NCBI GenBank assembly: GCA_013397075.1 | Contig: VWZS01001907.1 | Span: forward strand, 777,947-841,946 | Direction of reading: 5' to 3' | DNA from: Rhabdornis inornatus | Taxonomy: Eukaryota; Chordata; Aves; Passeriformes; Rhabdornithidae | DNA: 64,000 nucleotides | Shown here: piece by piece, positions 1 to 14,700 of the stretch | How the letters are laid out: each line of letters starts with the position of its first letter | Numbering within the stretch: the first letter of the stretch is position 1 | Notes under the pieces: generated by a model | The model's database searches: none | Told to the model about the DNA's origin: nothing | What the model saw: only the letters and a program-made list of their open reading frames with translations | Position numbers and translations under genes: made by a program

Positions 1-2714
1 AAAAAAAAAAGAAGTCAATGGTGAATACCAAAGTAAAATTAGTATTTCCACAGAAATCTAAAATGTAAAATTGCATGACAAAATTAAAATAGATTTAGGA
101 TCGTATTTCCTGTTCCTCAGTTTAAGTTGTCAGTCTTACTAAATATTGAATCCATATAACCTTGCAAATTCCTGGAGTGTAAATAAAATTGGAGTAAGAA
201 ATTAGATTTTAGCTAAATTTGTTAATCCAAAGAACAAGAGAATGAATCTGATGGATTACATTAGTCTTCCTGGAATTACATGTTGCACAACAGTGAGAAA
301 ATTCTTGATTTACAATGGACTTTTAAACTTCTACTCAGGAAAACAGAAGTTTATTAAGAAGAACAAATACAGAGGCCATTTCCTTTCTTTACTCCAGACA
401 ACTGATAAATCTTACTAAGTACTAACATTCTTCCTGATCTTTGGCATACAGGACAGACAAGAAAAAAGGGTTTTGTCTTTGTTCTATGCATGAAAACACA
501 CTGGAAATTGAACTTTTGCTACCTGACAGGCTGATCCCCCAGACTGCTACAGCTATAAAGAATTCCTTGAAATCACTTAGATGCGTCTTTCAGATAGCTG
601 GCAGTTAAAATGAAATTGATAAACATTAAATATACCATCACATAACTCAAAAATACATTAATTTTATTAAACAGAGAAAAAACCATGAAGGACCACATTT
701 TTCAAATCATACTGAAAAATTACAAATTACACACTTCAAAGACTAGAACAGTCTATAGAGAGGAAATTCCAGCTCCCAGAAATGTCTTGATTCTATATCT
801 TAAACTGTCAAACCTCTAATAGACAAGAGGTTGAATGATTTAGTATTTTAGATCAAAAATAAGTGTTCTAATGAAAGGTTTGGTACCTCATTTACAGCCA
901 GATGGAAATGGTTATCTTTGTATCCAAACTGTTATCTGTTAGAATAAATAATTTTCATTCCTCTGTAGTCTCCAAGAACAGTGAAAACACTTCCCAGCAA
1001 ACATCCACCCAAACAATGGCAGGGCACTCTGAGAATCAATTTAAGCAGTGGGTGTCTAAGCACTGAAAGCTGAATTTTCTCTGGAGACATCAATCTTACT
1101 AGTTTACTTTTCTTCCCTAGTGTCTCCCTTGGCCTTATGGTGTCTCCAGCAGAGAAACCCACCCTGGGTTTCATCACAGCTTAAGCAAGGGGTGTGCATC
1201 AGCTCAGACAATCAGGCAACTCCTTCAGAGCTTAGCAGATTAAGGAACTAACTCCAAGGGCCCAGGCTTTTTGGAGCATGCTCAAAATTTTTTTATTGAT
1301 AGGGACAGCAGACCAAAACAGTTTGAAGATGAGTGGTCTGTAAAAACAGACACTCAGAATTCCTCATTGGAGCCATTCACCTTTACTGCAGACCCCAGAT
1401 TCTTCACCTAGAGATCCCTTTGTCTATATTATCTATGTGCAAGCACTAGATGATGCTTAAATAAAGCCTAAATATATTCGTCTGTGCTACTTTATTAGCA
1501 GTTACATTGATTGTTGGGAACTCTTCCCTGTCTTTTGTGTAGACTGATCTCACATTGTTAGTCTCATATTGTTAGTTTTTAAGAAGTCTTTGTCTCTTTG
1601 ATGCTTTGTCCGTGTGACTTAAAAAGATGTAGTGATACCCTTAGCTAATATAATCCTAATCTACTGAAGAATCTACTGTTCCCTTCCCTTATAACTTTCT
1701 TACAGTATAAGTAGGTATATTTCCCTCCCACTCTTTACCTCAGTTCTATTTGTTTACAAGCCTCATCTTTTCACTACATGTTTCAGAATCTCTTTCTTCA
1801 TTTTTGGCTTAAAGTGTGTGTGAGCAAATTTCTGTTGGACATCTTATGTTCCTTTCTACTCTCTTCTCTCGGGCTCACTGACCCATCCAGTCTTAATTTG
1901 ACAGGTCTTTAGGATTCTGTTGACTCATTCACAAATAACTTAGTATGTCTTTCCCACTGTGTCAGCACTACATTTTTTTCAGTCCACATATTTTTATTTC
2001 TGTAAACTTGTTTCAATGAACTGATGACAGGAACAGGATCAGTCAAGGAAATGAGCCATAGATAGCTTGAGAACAGTAGGGTTTATCCTGTTGCACAAGC
2101 TGGAAGAGGTGCATCTACCCAAGATGAATTTGTTGGTTATGGTGAGTTGGAAGCTCAAGAACTGATTTTGTATGATGTAGTTAAATTTGTATCAAGGCCA
2201 GAAAGCTCCCATCTGTGGTCAGGTCTACTAACATTTTATGGCCTGCCTTTTGTGTGTGCTTTTCTGATTGATGTGCATTTGCTGTTTCCCAGAAAGAGCA
2301 GATACTCTCTTGGGGTAGTGGTTCTGGTTATAATCCATTTTGGACACCTGCCAGCTGCTGTATTGGAGGACATTTCTTTCTAAGGGTTCAAGCAAGTGAA
2401 CAGAATATGTATGAGAACAAGAAATCTTTTTTTTTTCCTTATTGCAATGCAGGAATCATTGAAGATAGGGCAGTCATTGTAAACAGCCAGGCAGATTCTG
2501 GCAATAATCTTGGGCTATCATGGTCTTTCCTTAGGTTCTGGGAAGAGAATAGAAAGTACAGCTAGCCTGTTATTTCATGGGCCATGCATTCCCTTCTGAA
2601 ACCAAATCAATAATTACAGATTGATTAAATGAACTTGCAAACTTCTTATTTCAGAATTCAGCTTGGGACATGACAGTATTCTCAGATGGCAACATCCCGT
2701 GGAGAAAAATAAAA

Positions 2715-2762
2715 ATCAATGGATATGACCTTTCTGGCATCAATGGATATGACCCTTCTGGC
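2715..2762. repeat. 24-bp tandem duplication
   Basis: Two adjacent 24-base copies (2715-2738 and 2739-2762) both begin 'atcaatggatatgacc' and differ at one base. This is a recent local duplication in non-coding DNA with no apparent function. Confidence 0.9.
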
Positions 2763-5700
2763 CTCTATTAAGAATACTGCCTTGTTGCATTCTGCATTTT
2801 AAATTTCATTTTGCAACAAAGTTAATTTTTTAATGGCATTCCTTCTGAAACTATGGGAAATTATAGAACTGCTTTGCTTATGCTCCTTTAGCTACCATGG
2901 TCTAAGTAATTTCTCACAGTCCAGCCCTCGTAATCACCCAAGGTTTTGCACAACTGGGCGTTAGACTCCATTGATAATTTCATTTATTTTACAGAGCTGG
3001 ACAAATCTTCAATTATTTCAAATACTTTGTGACAAATCATCCCTTTCTCCTAAAAATCAACTCAGTTACATATAAAGTACAACAGCTTTAAGGTAAGGGT
3101 CAATCTGTTTGTGGTTCTGCAGTGACTGGACCCATGTAGCCATGGTTCAGCTCTACCTCCTCTGCATGAGCAAGTAAATCAAAAGAATAACTAACACACA
3201 CACATTTCCACCTCACTGGATGTGTACAACCCAACTGGCTTCCTCTTCCAAAAACAAGTGGGAAGCACAGATGTAACAATTGTTTAAAACACAAATTGAT
3301 AGGCAGCAAAACAAAAGCTCCGTAGATCCATTTCAAAACTCCAAGGTAACCTGCTATCCTCCACATCCTGCCATGAAAGATTCATCACTGAGCTCCCTGT
3401 CTGCCTCCTGCCTGCTCAACGCCAGCTCTCCTTGGAAGGCAAAGTACTATAACATAAAGAAGCTTTCTATACATCCTGCACTTCTAGCCTAATGAGGCAC
3501 AGATACTACTGAGCCTTGGGAATGGGCTCACCCCATGGCAGCAGCTGGTGAGATGTGTTACATCACAGCTGTACAACAGCCATATATAGCCATGTTAAGC
3601 AAATCTGTACCTGCAGCAGCACTGCTAGATTGCTTCATATGACTTCATATCTCCCTTAATTCTCTCCTCAGTGAGGAGAAAACTGCCTGAAACCCATCAC
3701 ATACTCTGGAGGTAGAAACATACCATGATGATAACTTCCATATTTCCTTGCCCAGATTTTTCTTTTTATTTTCAAAGAGGAAAAATAAAAGCATGAAAAC
3801 TACATGTCTTTCTGTTAAGTTCTCTTACATATAGATAAGCACATAACAGTGTATTCACCACTGGTTGGAAAGTACTACCTTCCTTTACTGAGAGAATATT
3901 AGCTGGTTCCTGCTTTACAAGGTTGCTAGTTTGCAAGGATCCACAAGAATGTGACCTGACATCAGAGAGCAGGTACCAATTTCTCTGGGCTCTTTGACTT
4001 GGGAAGGACAATGTCCAGCAGCTCATTTCCTCTGGAAGCTGGCTTGGAAGACAAAGCAGTGTAGAGCACTGTGGGAGAGACAGATTCTTTTTTAGATAAT
4101 CAGCATCAGTTTCATCAAAACCATATGCTTAGATACCAGTGACTTGTCAATAAACACTGGGAGTCGTCTCCATATGAAGTGAATAGGCAAATTTTAGCAC
4201 AGAAGCAGGAAGGAAAGAAAGCAGAGGAAGTCCAAATATCCAATGCAGTTAGGAGACTTTGTCAAAAACCTCCATCCCTCCATTGCTACTGATGGTATTT
4301 CTCCTACAAAGGGCTCAAATAAAATGTTTGTGTAGTGTGGGTATGCATGGAGTTATCATTCCCTGTTCCTGTAGCAAGTACATTAATAATACATTAGGCA
4401 TCTTTCAAAGCTGCATGCTTGTGTCCTCCACCTGTGTTTAATTTTACAGGGGAAATGCCACATTCTGAACAATGAACAATACATTAAATAATAACAGTTT
4501 TCAACTCTAAAAAATAGCGTAAGTCTCCCCTCTGTTTGGGATTCAGTATAATTTCCATTGCCCTGTCTATAGAGGTCACCTCCTTGTTATCAGTTCTGGC
4601 TAATTAAAAGATTAGGAGATCAGGAAAGTCACCCTGAGGAATCAGTTATTACTAGAACTAACAACAGCTGGCAAAGTAGTAGAGACATGTGACTAAATGT
4701 CCTAAACTGCTTCTCTTTACACAGCTTTCAAGTTTATCAGAAACTTCCAGGGACTGGGACCAATTCTTAGCATGATTGGTTTTCGTTCTGTGGCCTGTGG
4801 AAATAATTTTCACTCTCCCAGTGAATTTGCTGCTAATGATGTTTCATCAAGAACTACTTTCCAGAAGACTGGTGTATGCCAGACCATGTTCCCAGTAGCA
4901 ACCTGTGTTGTAAGCTCATGTTTCCAGCAGCACAATAAAAATTTATCATTTTGGTTAAATCTTCAGATGCACACACACGTGCATGATGAAGGCCACTTCT
5001 AGCTAAGTGCTAGGTCACTGCAGCACATTTTTTTTCTTTGCTATTTCAAGGCAGCACTAGCTACTGTACCTTTAGGCTTCATGGCTTCAGTGTCATGATG
5101 GCAATGCTGTCTGTTGTTCTTAGTGCCATAAGAGTCTTCACAAGCCTCTGACTGTTTCATCCCTTAGGATGAAGAGGTCCAGATGTGCTGATGCTATTGT
5201 TCCCTGCTATTGAACTCTGTCTCCCCTATCTGGCCTTGCAATTGTTTCATTGATGGTTCACAGTAGGGAGCAATAGCAAGAGTTTACACATAAACTAGGA
5301 GCTAGGACTCCTGGGGCAAAATTAGTTTATTTGGAGCAAACAAGTACCATGTGCACTGCAGCTTTTTTCATCATCTGAGCGGCTGAACTTCATCTTTTTC
5401 CTAACCAGCTTTCTGGATTTCTTGGTCAGCTTGCCCTGTTCAACATTCTGTGATTTTGTGAGTTTATTCCATGCAAAACAGCAGCCCCTGTGTTACAGGC
5501 TTCCCACAGTATTAACCTTCCTTGAAAGTGCTTTGAGAGCTATGGGTAATAAGTACTATGAATTGCAAAATACATTAGGTGTCTTGGAATCATTTCCACA
5601 TGACTTAGCTCCTAGTGGGCCTTCTCTCAGACACCTACTGTAAAACTCTCTTAGTCACAGCCTATCTCAAACTCATTTCTAACATGAAATGTCCTGTAAT

Positions 5701-8700
5701 GTTTCATGTTACCCTCACTCACAATTACAGAAACATCCTAGCAGTGATATATATGGCAAAATAAAGCAGCTTTCCCAGCTAGATCATGAGCGGTAAATTC
5801 TAAGCTCTCAGTAGCTGTGAAGAGATTTCTGAAAACTGCTTCTCACACTCCAGACAATGACTACCTCATATCAAGAAACCTGCCTGAGGCTGAAGTTTGT
5901 CAACCTGACATGGGAGAAGTTCCAAGTGGAATCATTTATAACAGAGCAGAGCTGAGCCTGCCGAGCCATCTTCCAAGAGACCTGAAACAGGGCAGCATCT
6001 TAAAACCTCCTGGCAAATTCTTGAAATCAGCATCCTCCTGGGAGATATGAAATACAATTTGAAGACGTACACAAAGTAATTTTGACAGTTTGCATATAGG
6101 ATGCATTCTGAATATAAAACTATGTTTTTCTTGAAGAAGATCAAGGAAGTGCCTGAAGAGTCCTAAATTGTAATCTAGCAATATCCAAGATTAGATATGA
6201 CATTACATGGTTATTTGAAGTATGGACATTATAGGAGGTGAAAGTTTACTGTTCAGCCAAGAAGATCCTCTGTAGGCTAAGCTCACAGCAATGGGGAGAA
6301 GGTTAAAAATGACACAAAAAGTAATGCAGGCAGAGCAGAGATTGCTGGTGACATAATGCAGGAAGCCTACCTTGAAACAATAGGCGTAACAATGGAGCAA
6401 CAAAAGTGTGAGAGGCCCCAAAATATTTCCTCCTGAGGAATTTATCAAAAAGAGGATGTTTTCATATCAATAGAAAAATAATGAACAGTCTGGAACAGGC
6501 AAGTGTGCTCTATATGCTCATAAAGTGAAGGCAGATAGGCTTCCACGAGAATTTTAAAATAGAGTTCATAAACCCAAAGGTAACTAAATCCTCCCCCTCT
6601 ATTTTGCTACAAACAATCAGGAACATAAATAGTTTAGCACAATTATTTCTGTCACTATCCATGGTTGATTTTATTGTGATCAATTTAAAGGTCTTTGAAA
6701 CATCCAGATCTAAAGATGGCCAGATTGTTCATCTTCCCCAAACGAAGAGGACTGGCTGGCAGCTTTCTTGGTAAAAAGACTGGCAGTTTTCTATAATAAA
6801 GACTTTATGTCTGGATCCCTAAATTAATAGCTGCAGCCACTGGATCAAAAGAATTTTGTTCTAGTAAAAACTGTCAAGCTGATAACTCTGGAGACTGAGG
6901 GGTCTCATTTATTCACAGAGCAATTAAATTATAGAAGGCACTGGGCAGATTCCTCACAGCTACGCCTTTCAGCTGTTATTCAAATAAAATCTCTGTTCTG
7001 AGGCATCTCTGCTGTGGTGAGGGTGGCAGTTAGTACAAATCCTGAACTGCAAATGTGCAGTGGGAAACATCTGTCTCAGCAGGAAAGAGTGACATCCAGA
7101 CACTTTGCAAAAGCCAAAGAACAGGCAACAGATGGCAGCAATTTGCATTCACCAGTGACTGGCTTGGACTCCTTTCTGGCTAACAAGTGTGAATGGCTTA
7201 ATTATCTGTCCAGTTCTCTCAGACCTCTGCATCTATCTAAAGCTGAGAAAACTGCACACTTGGTGACAGTTGTTTTTTAAATTACCTAATAAAAACAAAG
7301 CCAGCGACAACACTCAATTCCCAGGTATTTAGCTGCTCACAGGCTCTGCCTCTTCCTCTTGTCCAGGGGCCAGAATGGTGACATACATGCTCAATTAAAA
7401 AGCCCAGGTTTTTCAGTGGGGTTCTGACTTTCTGCCATGAGTCTGACAGAGGTACAAAGAGACCAACAACCAGACTATTCAGCCCCTACCAAAAATGCAG
7501 AAAATTCTTCAATCCTCATTTTGTGCACCTATAATTAGCACATCCTATGCCTAGAAACATAGAAAAAAACACATAAACATATGAGCACTCTGTCTATGAA
7601 TTGCTAAAACTGTCCCAAATCCACAGAGCAAGACAAAGAAACATTCAGGATTCCTGGCAACTACTCCTCTCCTAGCACATGCTAAACAAAACCCTTCTAT
7701 CTAACAGGGCGAGAGGATAAATTAACATAACCACCTCTCCATACAGCAATTAGCAAATGAAATCAAAACAAAGGAAATGTCCTCCATTCATCTTTCCCTG
7801 CCAAGGAGCAACTGACTGCTATATAATCCACAGCAATTATCCCAATAATGGGAGCGCAAGAGATTTATCTTGAAGCAGGAATTAGGGAGGGCACGATTAA
7901 TGTACTGTACATCAAGAGTGAGACAAAAGCTGGTGATCCCTCAGTGCAGGGTTGTTTGAGGAAACTGAAAAGCTTAGTAGCCCGGAACCAGGTTGTAACA
8001 CATATGCCCCAATATTCCTCTTTAACATATCCTGAAAAAGCCTGGTTGGCAGTCACTGCATACGGGAGGATGAAAGCTCATACTCAAACCTACACAAGCA
8101 AACTTTCAAGCCAGAGAAGACTGAAGCTTATACACAGGCTGTTCCTGAATAACAGGGGGTTTTGTATGTTCACTGCATGAGAAGATTCCAGGATGCCAAG
8201 GAGTTCAGGTGACATTGCCCATCAGGATGCAAAGATCCAAAGGAGTGCTGAGAGATCTGCCACTGTTCATCACTATGTTCCCCCAGCTCTACACACTGTA
8301 GGGGATGAAGCCAAGGAAGTTCTGTATTAGCCACTGTTTGTAGGAACAAAACTTGATAACACAGTGAAATCTCTCACATTCTATTTTCTTTCCTGCTATT
8401 TAGACTTTTTGAAATCACAATGCTCTTCTGCTTTTCACTTTTAATTCTCACCTGTTGTTTTTTCTGCCTGTTTAACTTGTTATTTTAGTGGGGATGTAGC
8501 TCAAGCAAACCTGCAAAGCAACTAGAAACTGAAGAAGACTGAGTAGTACAAAACTAGGAAAAAATGCAACATCCAGGTTGGTGGATCCTCTGCTACAGGA
8601 CAAGTAGGGGATCAGTAAGAAAAGTCTTAACACACAAAATACAATTCTTGCCATTAGCTGAATATTTCTTAAATTAGAAGATTCATTTCTTCCTTCATTT

Positions 8701-9844
8701 TCCCTTCTCCAGAATCACATGAAAAGTGAATAGCAAACATGGAACAGCCTACAGGGACACTACAAAGCTCTTGCTTACATATGCATCAGAAATAAAAGAA
8801 AGAAAATGAAGAGGAAAAATTTATTTTTCTGAAGATAATCTTTGTTCTAAACACCATTATTAGGTATCACAAGCTTAAAGGACTGTGCTTATTTTAATGT
8901 AGCACAGGAAAAGACATTTAAGGAGATTTACAAAAATTAAGACCTCCACCATAAATATCTGTGCCAAAATTTTACTATGAGACAGTAAACAATTTATAGT
9001 CCTGTGACATTAAGTGTAATAGGACACAAGGTAGTAACTGGATTCAACTAAATTCTTGTTTCAAGGATATTTGCAACACTACAGAAAAGGAGATTTTAAA
9101 CAAGTGGAATAGGAAGAGAACAGACGCTGCATAATACTAAAATCAATGCTGAAGTGGTGTGCAAATACCTTCTTGTCATCAGTTTAAATATGGACACACT
9201 AGACAAACCAACAGAGAATTTGTGTTGGGCGACTGGTCCCATAGCTGTTGCATCTACTGGGGCTTTTAAGTATTCAGTCAACTCAAGAGGAATTCCGAGA
9301 GCTGTGTATGAGATGTATTTTGAAATCATCAGATTTAGCCATGGATGAGAGCTTTACAGGAACTCTACTGGTAACAGATTTAGCCCTTCTCCACATAGAA
9401 TAAATGGCTTTAGAGTTTCCATCAACTGCTGTACCTCTGTACCCTGTCTGTGCTCCAGAACGTGTCTGATGTCTTTTCACATAGCAAATATAAGAGAAAT
9501 AAATACAGAAATTGAGGCAGGTTGAACCCACATCATTCCTGAAAAACCTTGGATGGACTCACATTTCTAATACTATAATTTTGCAGTTGATTTGTTTCAG
9601 TAGAGCAGAGAATTTGCTTCCAAAATCCAAAGTTTGACCCTTAGTCCCCATGTGTCGTACTCCTAATTGGAAAAAATCATGTACCTTTCTGCCAAATAAT
9701 CTGCTTGTAAGTGAGAAAAGGATTTATCAGTGTTCGTCTAAAGGAGTTACTAAAATATCAGACAAGTGTTAAGAGCAATTTGAAAGACTACTCAGTAACA
9801 ATGATTCAGTTTAACTTTCTCTCCAGTTCTTCTTTAGATTTTAT

Positions 9845-9896
9845 TTCTTCTCTTTCTCCTTCCTCTCCTTCCTACCCCCTCCCTCTCTTCCTGCTC
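9845..9896. repeat. Polypyrimidine tract
   Basis: About 50 bases are almost entirely C and T on the plus strand, with two interruptions. It is low-complexity DNA and could adopt triplex structure, but nothing ties it to a gene. Confidence 0.8.
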
Positions 9897-10294
9897 AGAA
9901 AATCTGACAATCTTTTCTCTGTTATCATGTCCTTTAAGCTTCACAAGGAGGACATGTTCACTCCTGAAATATAACGTATAGATTTCCTGCATGTGCTTAG
10001 CATACTCAAAATGTGGGAATGAGGTGGCAAAAGTAAAAAAGGTAAGGAACCAGCTCCAGTGAGATAGTTACAGCTATACACCAACATGAAGCTTCAGCTC
10101 TCTTGAAGTTGTCAGAGATTTAATCCTTCTCATTTCCCTTCTCATTTCCCTGAGCCTTCATCAACTCACCCAGCAGGGTCACTTTGCCCTAGTTGTGGCA
10201 ATCTGAGGTGGTCTCCCACAAAATCAGTTGAGCTGTTTCTCTAGCTCATGTAATGTAACACTATATTTACCATAGCTCCCATGGGTCTCTTTCC

Positions 10295-10315
10295 TTTTTT
10301 TTTTTTTTTTTTTTT
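10295..10315. repeat. Poly-T homopolymer
   Basis: An uninterrupted run of 21 T. On the minus strand this is a poly-A, but no retrocopy body is recognisable beside it. Confidence 0.9.
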
Positions 10316-11499
10316 GAAAAAACTAATTTACTGTGTTTCATCAGTGTTTTTACAAAGAAGAAAACACAGAATACCATTTCTGGGGTCCTCTTTCCAGCAT
10401 ACAGCAGTCACTTCCCAGCACTGAAGATAATGCATCTGGAACTGTTCGCTACTCCCCAAAAGCATTAGTATGTCTTGCCATCTCACACTGACAATCTAGA
10501 CCTGAAAACATGCATGAGAAGACAATAGCAGCTGCCCCTTAGTGCTGCCTTCTGGGGAATCCTTAACAGCAGCAACATCAAAAGATTGTCTCAGAGAATT
10601 CAGTTCTTAAGGAGACAATTCCACCTTCTCCCACAGTCCGTCTCCTGCCCATTACAGCTGATACATTCCCATGACACAGAGATCAGCACAGAGCTACCAG
10701 CCTAGCCCAGCACAACCTACAGCTGCATCTCCACCTATCCACTAGCAGCAGTCTTTCTGACAGCATTTCTATCAAGGGTAAAAAAAGGATGGCATTCAGC
10801 CGGTTTGCCTGCCCCACTGCCTTACAAAATGGAAATGGAGGGCAGAACATCATAGATGAGCTCATGGCTGCATGGTTAGTCTCCTAGTTGTTTTCCTGTT
10901 GGTGGACAGACTATAAAGAAATTATTATTTGTCACCAAGTTTTAGTCACTAGAGTACAAGAAGACTTCTTCCTTAAGGCATTCATAATTCATATTTTTAA
11001 TATCTGATCACCTACACGTGGAGAAATGCTGGAAGCCATAAGAACATGACCTGGAAGAATTCAGTCTGGTCTATACTGAACAAAGCTATAGCCACACAGG
11101 GCATTCTTGATCATACTCTACCCCTAAGCAGGGACACTGTTGTACCTTAATTTGACAGCAAGAAAATAAAGAGTGGTTTAAAATGAAAGCTGTTAGTCAA
11201 CGATTTAGTCATAACAGACAGATTTGGAAAGAGCAAAGTTCTCATTATACTGACTGTTGAGATTCTCCTTTGTGAAACTGTGACAAATCTAATCGTGAAT
11301 GGGGGGATATTTTTTAGTAGAGTCAACATGCAGATGGATGAGATTTTAGACAGACAGAGACAGAAGTGTATAAACTTCAGCCAAACACAAAGAAAGAGAA
11401 ACTGCCTGGGAAAATGTAACTGAGAGTAACTCAGCATGGCTTGGTATTGGGAGCTGAACTTGCAGCTTTGACAAGGCTGACTTTAAGGCGACCTTCAGT

Positions 11500-11715
11500 G
11501 AGGCTCTTTAACAGTGTATGCTGGGCAATCGCTGGTAAATCTTTATTAATTTTAATTGGCGGCACCCATTTATAAGAACCATTAAAAAGGATAAATTGAG
11601 CCCATCCGGCGTAATGTCTTTTGTTAATTAGTTTGTCAGCACTGTTTTAATATCCCCTAATGACTTCATATTTCAGGCCTGACATTAAAGGAGACGCTGT
11701 GAGAAAGGAAATGGT
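11500..11715. promoter_or_regulatory. Candidate conserved non-coding element
   Basis: This roughly 215-base block differs in texture from its surroundings. It is free of simple repeats and carries several homeodomain-type cores (TTAATTTTAATTGG near 11,547 and TTAATTAG near 11,625). It also retains CpG sites (GGCGGC, CCGGCG, GACGC, CACCG) in a CpG-poor neighbourhood. There is no long open frame. Such texture is typical of deeply conserved vertebrate enhancers, and gene deserts beside developmental regulators such as ESRRB often hold them. Conservation itself cannot be seen from one sequence, so this call is an inference. Confidence 0.35.
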
Positions 11716-11719
11716 CTTA

Positions 11720-14700
11720 TCACCGTGTACATTTTTTTCTTTTTTTGAACAAAAAGTGTCCTTCCAGGCCTGACCAAGGTTAGGTGTCATTTAACTCAGA
11801 TAGACAGGTACCACAAGACTTGGAAGGGCCCTATCACCCTATCCAAACCTCACTTGCTACTGAACAACATGCTCTGCTAAGATTTTCTCTTTTTACAGAC
11901 CCACACAACAGCAGAAGGAATTAAAAGTCATTAGTCACCAAATTCCCATCCTCCATAGCTCATCATGGACTTGTCTTTAGTCTCAAAAGACAATCATGTG
12001 GGAAAAATACAGGAAAAACCTGGTACACAATTGAAGCCGCACCTCCCTCAAGCAAAACAGGTTAAACCCCACAGAGCTGAAGGTCTTATGATTCACAAGG
12101 ACATGCACAACACCAATATTCTGATCTGTCTTGGGAGCCACAAAGTTACAAATGAAAAGTTGATAGAATAAGAGCATCAGCAAAGAATGTTTTATGTATG
12201 GATTTAATTTGTAAAAGAAGATGATGGAGAAATTATTTTTCTGGGGATGATGTTTGGTCTTGAACAAAGGTGAGTGGGCAAATCTGTGATTTTGGTGTCA
12301 ACAGTTCCCTTCTTCTTGTGCTTATCCTGTATTTCTTGTAATAGCACAGTCAAACTTTTATCCTGGAAGATTAAGAACTTGAATTCAGTTACAAGTGTTG
12401 GAAATGCACTCCTAGTGAGTACAATATTTTAGACCTTTACATCTCAAATAGGTTATGAAGATTTAAAATTAGCTAATAAAAGCAATTTAGAACATTTTAG
12501 CCTTATTCTTTAATATGTATACACTTGATAATTTTTATTTAAGGAGGAAATGCATTCAGGAAGGGCCAGGAGAAGGATCAGCTGTAGCCATCACAGAAAA
12601 TAACATAACCCATCATTGTCTGAGAACTCCCTTTATGAGGTGAACCTTGTGTACTCAGACACCTTGGTTCTCTCCTCACATATCTGCCACACACGTCTCC
12701 TCACATATCACCCACACGAGCTTATGAACACTGGAATTATTCATCTAGGAAAGCATTTCCTCACTATGAGGTCTGCAGCAAATTTTGTTCCAATTCAGTT
12801 TCCTACAGTGACTTGTTCAATCAAGGAGAAGATCCTGAATTAACACTGACTTTTTGTCAGTGAAGGGTTGTCTCGTGAGCTGGATTCTATTAGTTTTTTT
12901 CATTTAAGATTACAATAAGTGAGCAATATGAGGCAAAAAACATCCCCCAGTAGTTAATATTACATTTGATGCTTTGGTGCCTAGTGTTGAATTAATTCAC
13001 TTGACGGTGAAGTGAATAAGTGAGACACAGCTAATAAAAAAATTAGCTTTTCCTCTGTCTTACACAGCTTTGCAAATCATGAATATTTCATTAATTGTAA
13101 GATGCATACATTTAGGCTGCAATAGTAAAAGGAAAATGAAATCTTTAGCTAATAAAATAGCCTATATTTTCCTTCAAATTTTAAGCTTATCCATAGATGG
13201 CTCTTTATAGGCATCATACTGAGAATTGTAGAGAGACAAGTTCCGCTTTGCTAGATCACCTTTCAGCAAAACACAAACAAGTAATTACTGTAGCAACTGA
13301 ATCAGTTAATAGTTTTATTACTGAGCAAAATCCTTGCCTCAAAGTCAATTGAAATCTCACTGTAAGGGTCTGGAAAACTAACAGGTTTTGCTTTTTCCAT
13401 TAAAATTTAAGGTTAATGATTTTACGAGATTTTTTTTTTTATGGATACACAGTCACAGCATTTGAATATTAAAAGCTGCTCTCTGATCTCCTGAAAGCCA
13501 TCCTATCATCGTTGCAAGTTTGTGCCATGTTTCATGCAGATTTAAAATTTTCAGGGGACTGCTAAAACTATGCCCTATGTGAAGCACACGGTAAAAGCAT
13601 GCCTAGGGTGAAATACATATTCCCAGCAGTCTGAACACCTCTTTGAATGAACTGCCTTTGCAGGGAATAAAAGTCTTGAGTTTTTTTTCCTCCAAGCAGC
13701 CTGTCTCTTGTGCACTGGTGTGCTCTACAGAACTCAGCCTTTCATAATCAAAGGTCTGTGTAACACTGGCAGCATAGCTGGTATTAAGTCTCCATTTTGC
13801 AGCTCTGACAAATAAAAATTTACATAATAGTCTTTCATTTCTATAAAACATAGTTATTCGTGACAAGCATATTTCCAGTCTTCACCGCAGAACAAAACCT
13901 TGTGTTTTCATTGTTCCAGTACTTCCAGCTCTCGTCGTACAAAAAAATTATGCCTTAATTAGTTTTGCTATTGCTAGCTAGAAAGTGAAAAAAGACAATT
14001 TTCATCAGATGCATTAACTCAATGACAGTTGAAACTCACCTGGGAATTGAGAAAGAAGGAAACCAATATTCCTGTTTCCAGTCACGTCTAAGAGCCAGAG
14101 ACAAGAGAGTGGCATCTACCCTCCCAAAATACACCAAACTAAGGCCTAGCCCTTCCAGACTATTCCCCTATACATTCCAACACCATTTTCACCTGTTGAT
14201 GTCTCTCCTGCTTTCATATAAAATTTTCTATTCTCCAGCATGTCACTGTTGATTCTGCTCTTCACGATTTAGCTATCTAATAATGAAATGTCCAAATACT
14301 AATAAAATGCCTGTATTTCAATAAAATTTTTTAAGTTAGTGAATGTGCCTAACATATTTCAGACACTTTAATAAAATTTTAATGCTTTATTGTCAACTTT
14401 TAATAAATTATAGTTTTTATCCAAAATCCAGCTTGCCAAATTAAAAAAAAAAACACACACAAAAAAACACACACAAAAAAAACAACCCCACCCACATCTT
14501 AGTATTTAAGAAATGTGACACCCAGAAAAATAACCTGACCAGTCTAGATAAGTATCATCAATTTTACAAATGTATATGAACAGAATTACAGGAAGGCCGC
14601 ATCCATGACATACAGACCCTGTATGTGTCAGCTGAAGTACCCTGACTGGTCCTCCAGGCTTGTTCTGATCCCATTACCTGCCCAAAATCATTGAGGAACT

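Larger units (their letters stand above)
1..11440. other. Gene-free 5' flank of VASH1, first part
   Basis: No coding exon was recognised on either strand. Open frames here are short (under about 110 codons), match no family I know, and lack convincing splice context. The DNA is AT-rich, CpG-poor, unique-looking vertebrate intergenic sequence with a few low-complexity tracts, which are listed separately. Regions around 6,800-7,000 and 7,790-7,960 have a homeodomain-site-rich look and could be regulatory, but this is weak. From the known vertebrate order, the next gene to the left should be ESRRB; none of its exons was seen. Confidence 0.6.

Noticed and set aside
7848..8180. 110-codon open frame in the left flank
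   Set aside because: No family resemblance, no splice or promoter context; retained only as a weak regulatory-looking block.
11765..11880. Possible very old CR1 fragment ('acttggaagggccctatcac')
   Set aside because: Only one short block is suggestive and the flanks do not follow the CR1 order.
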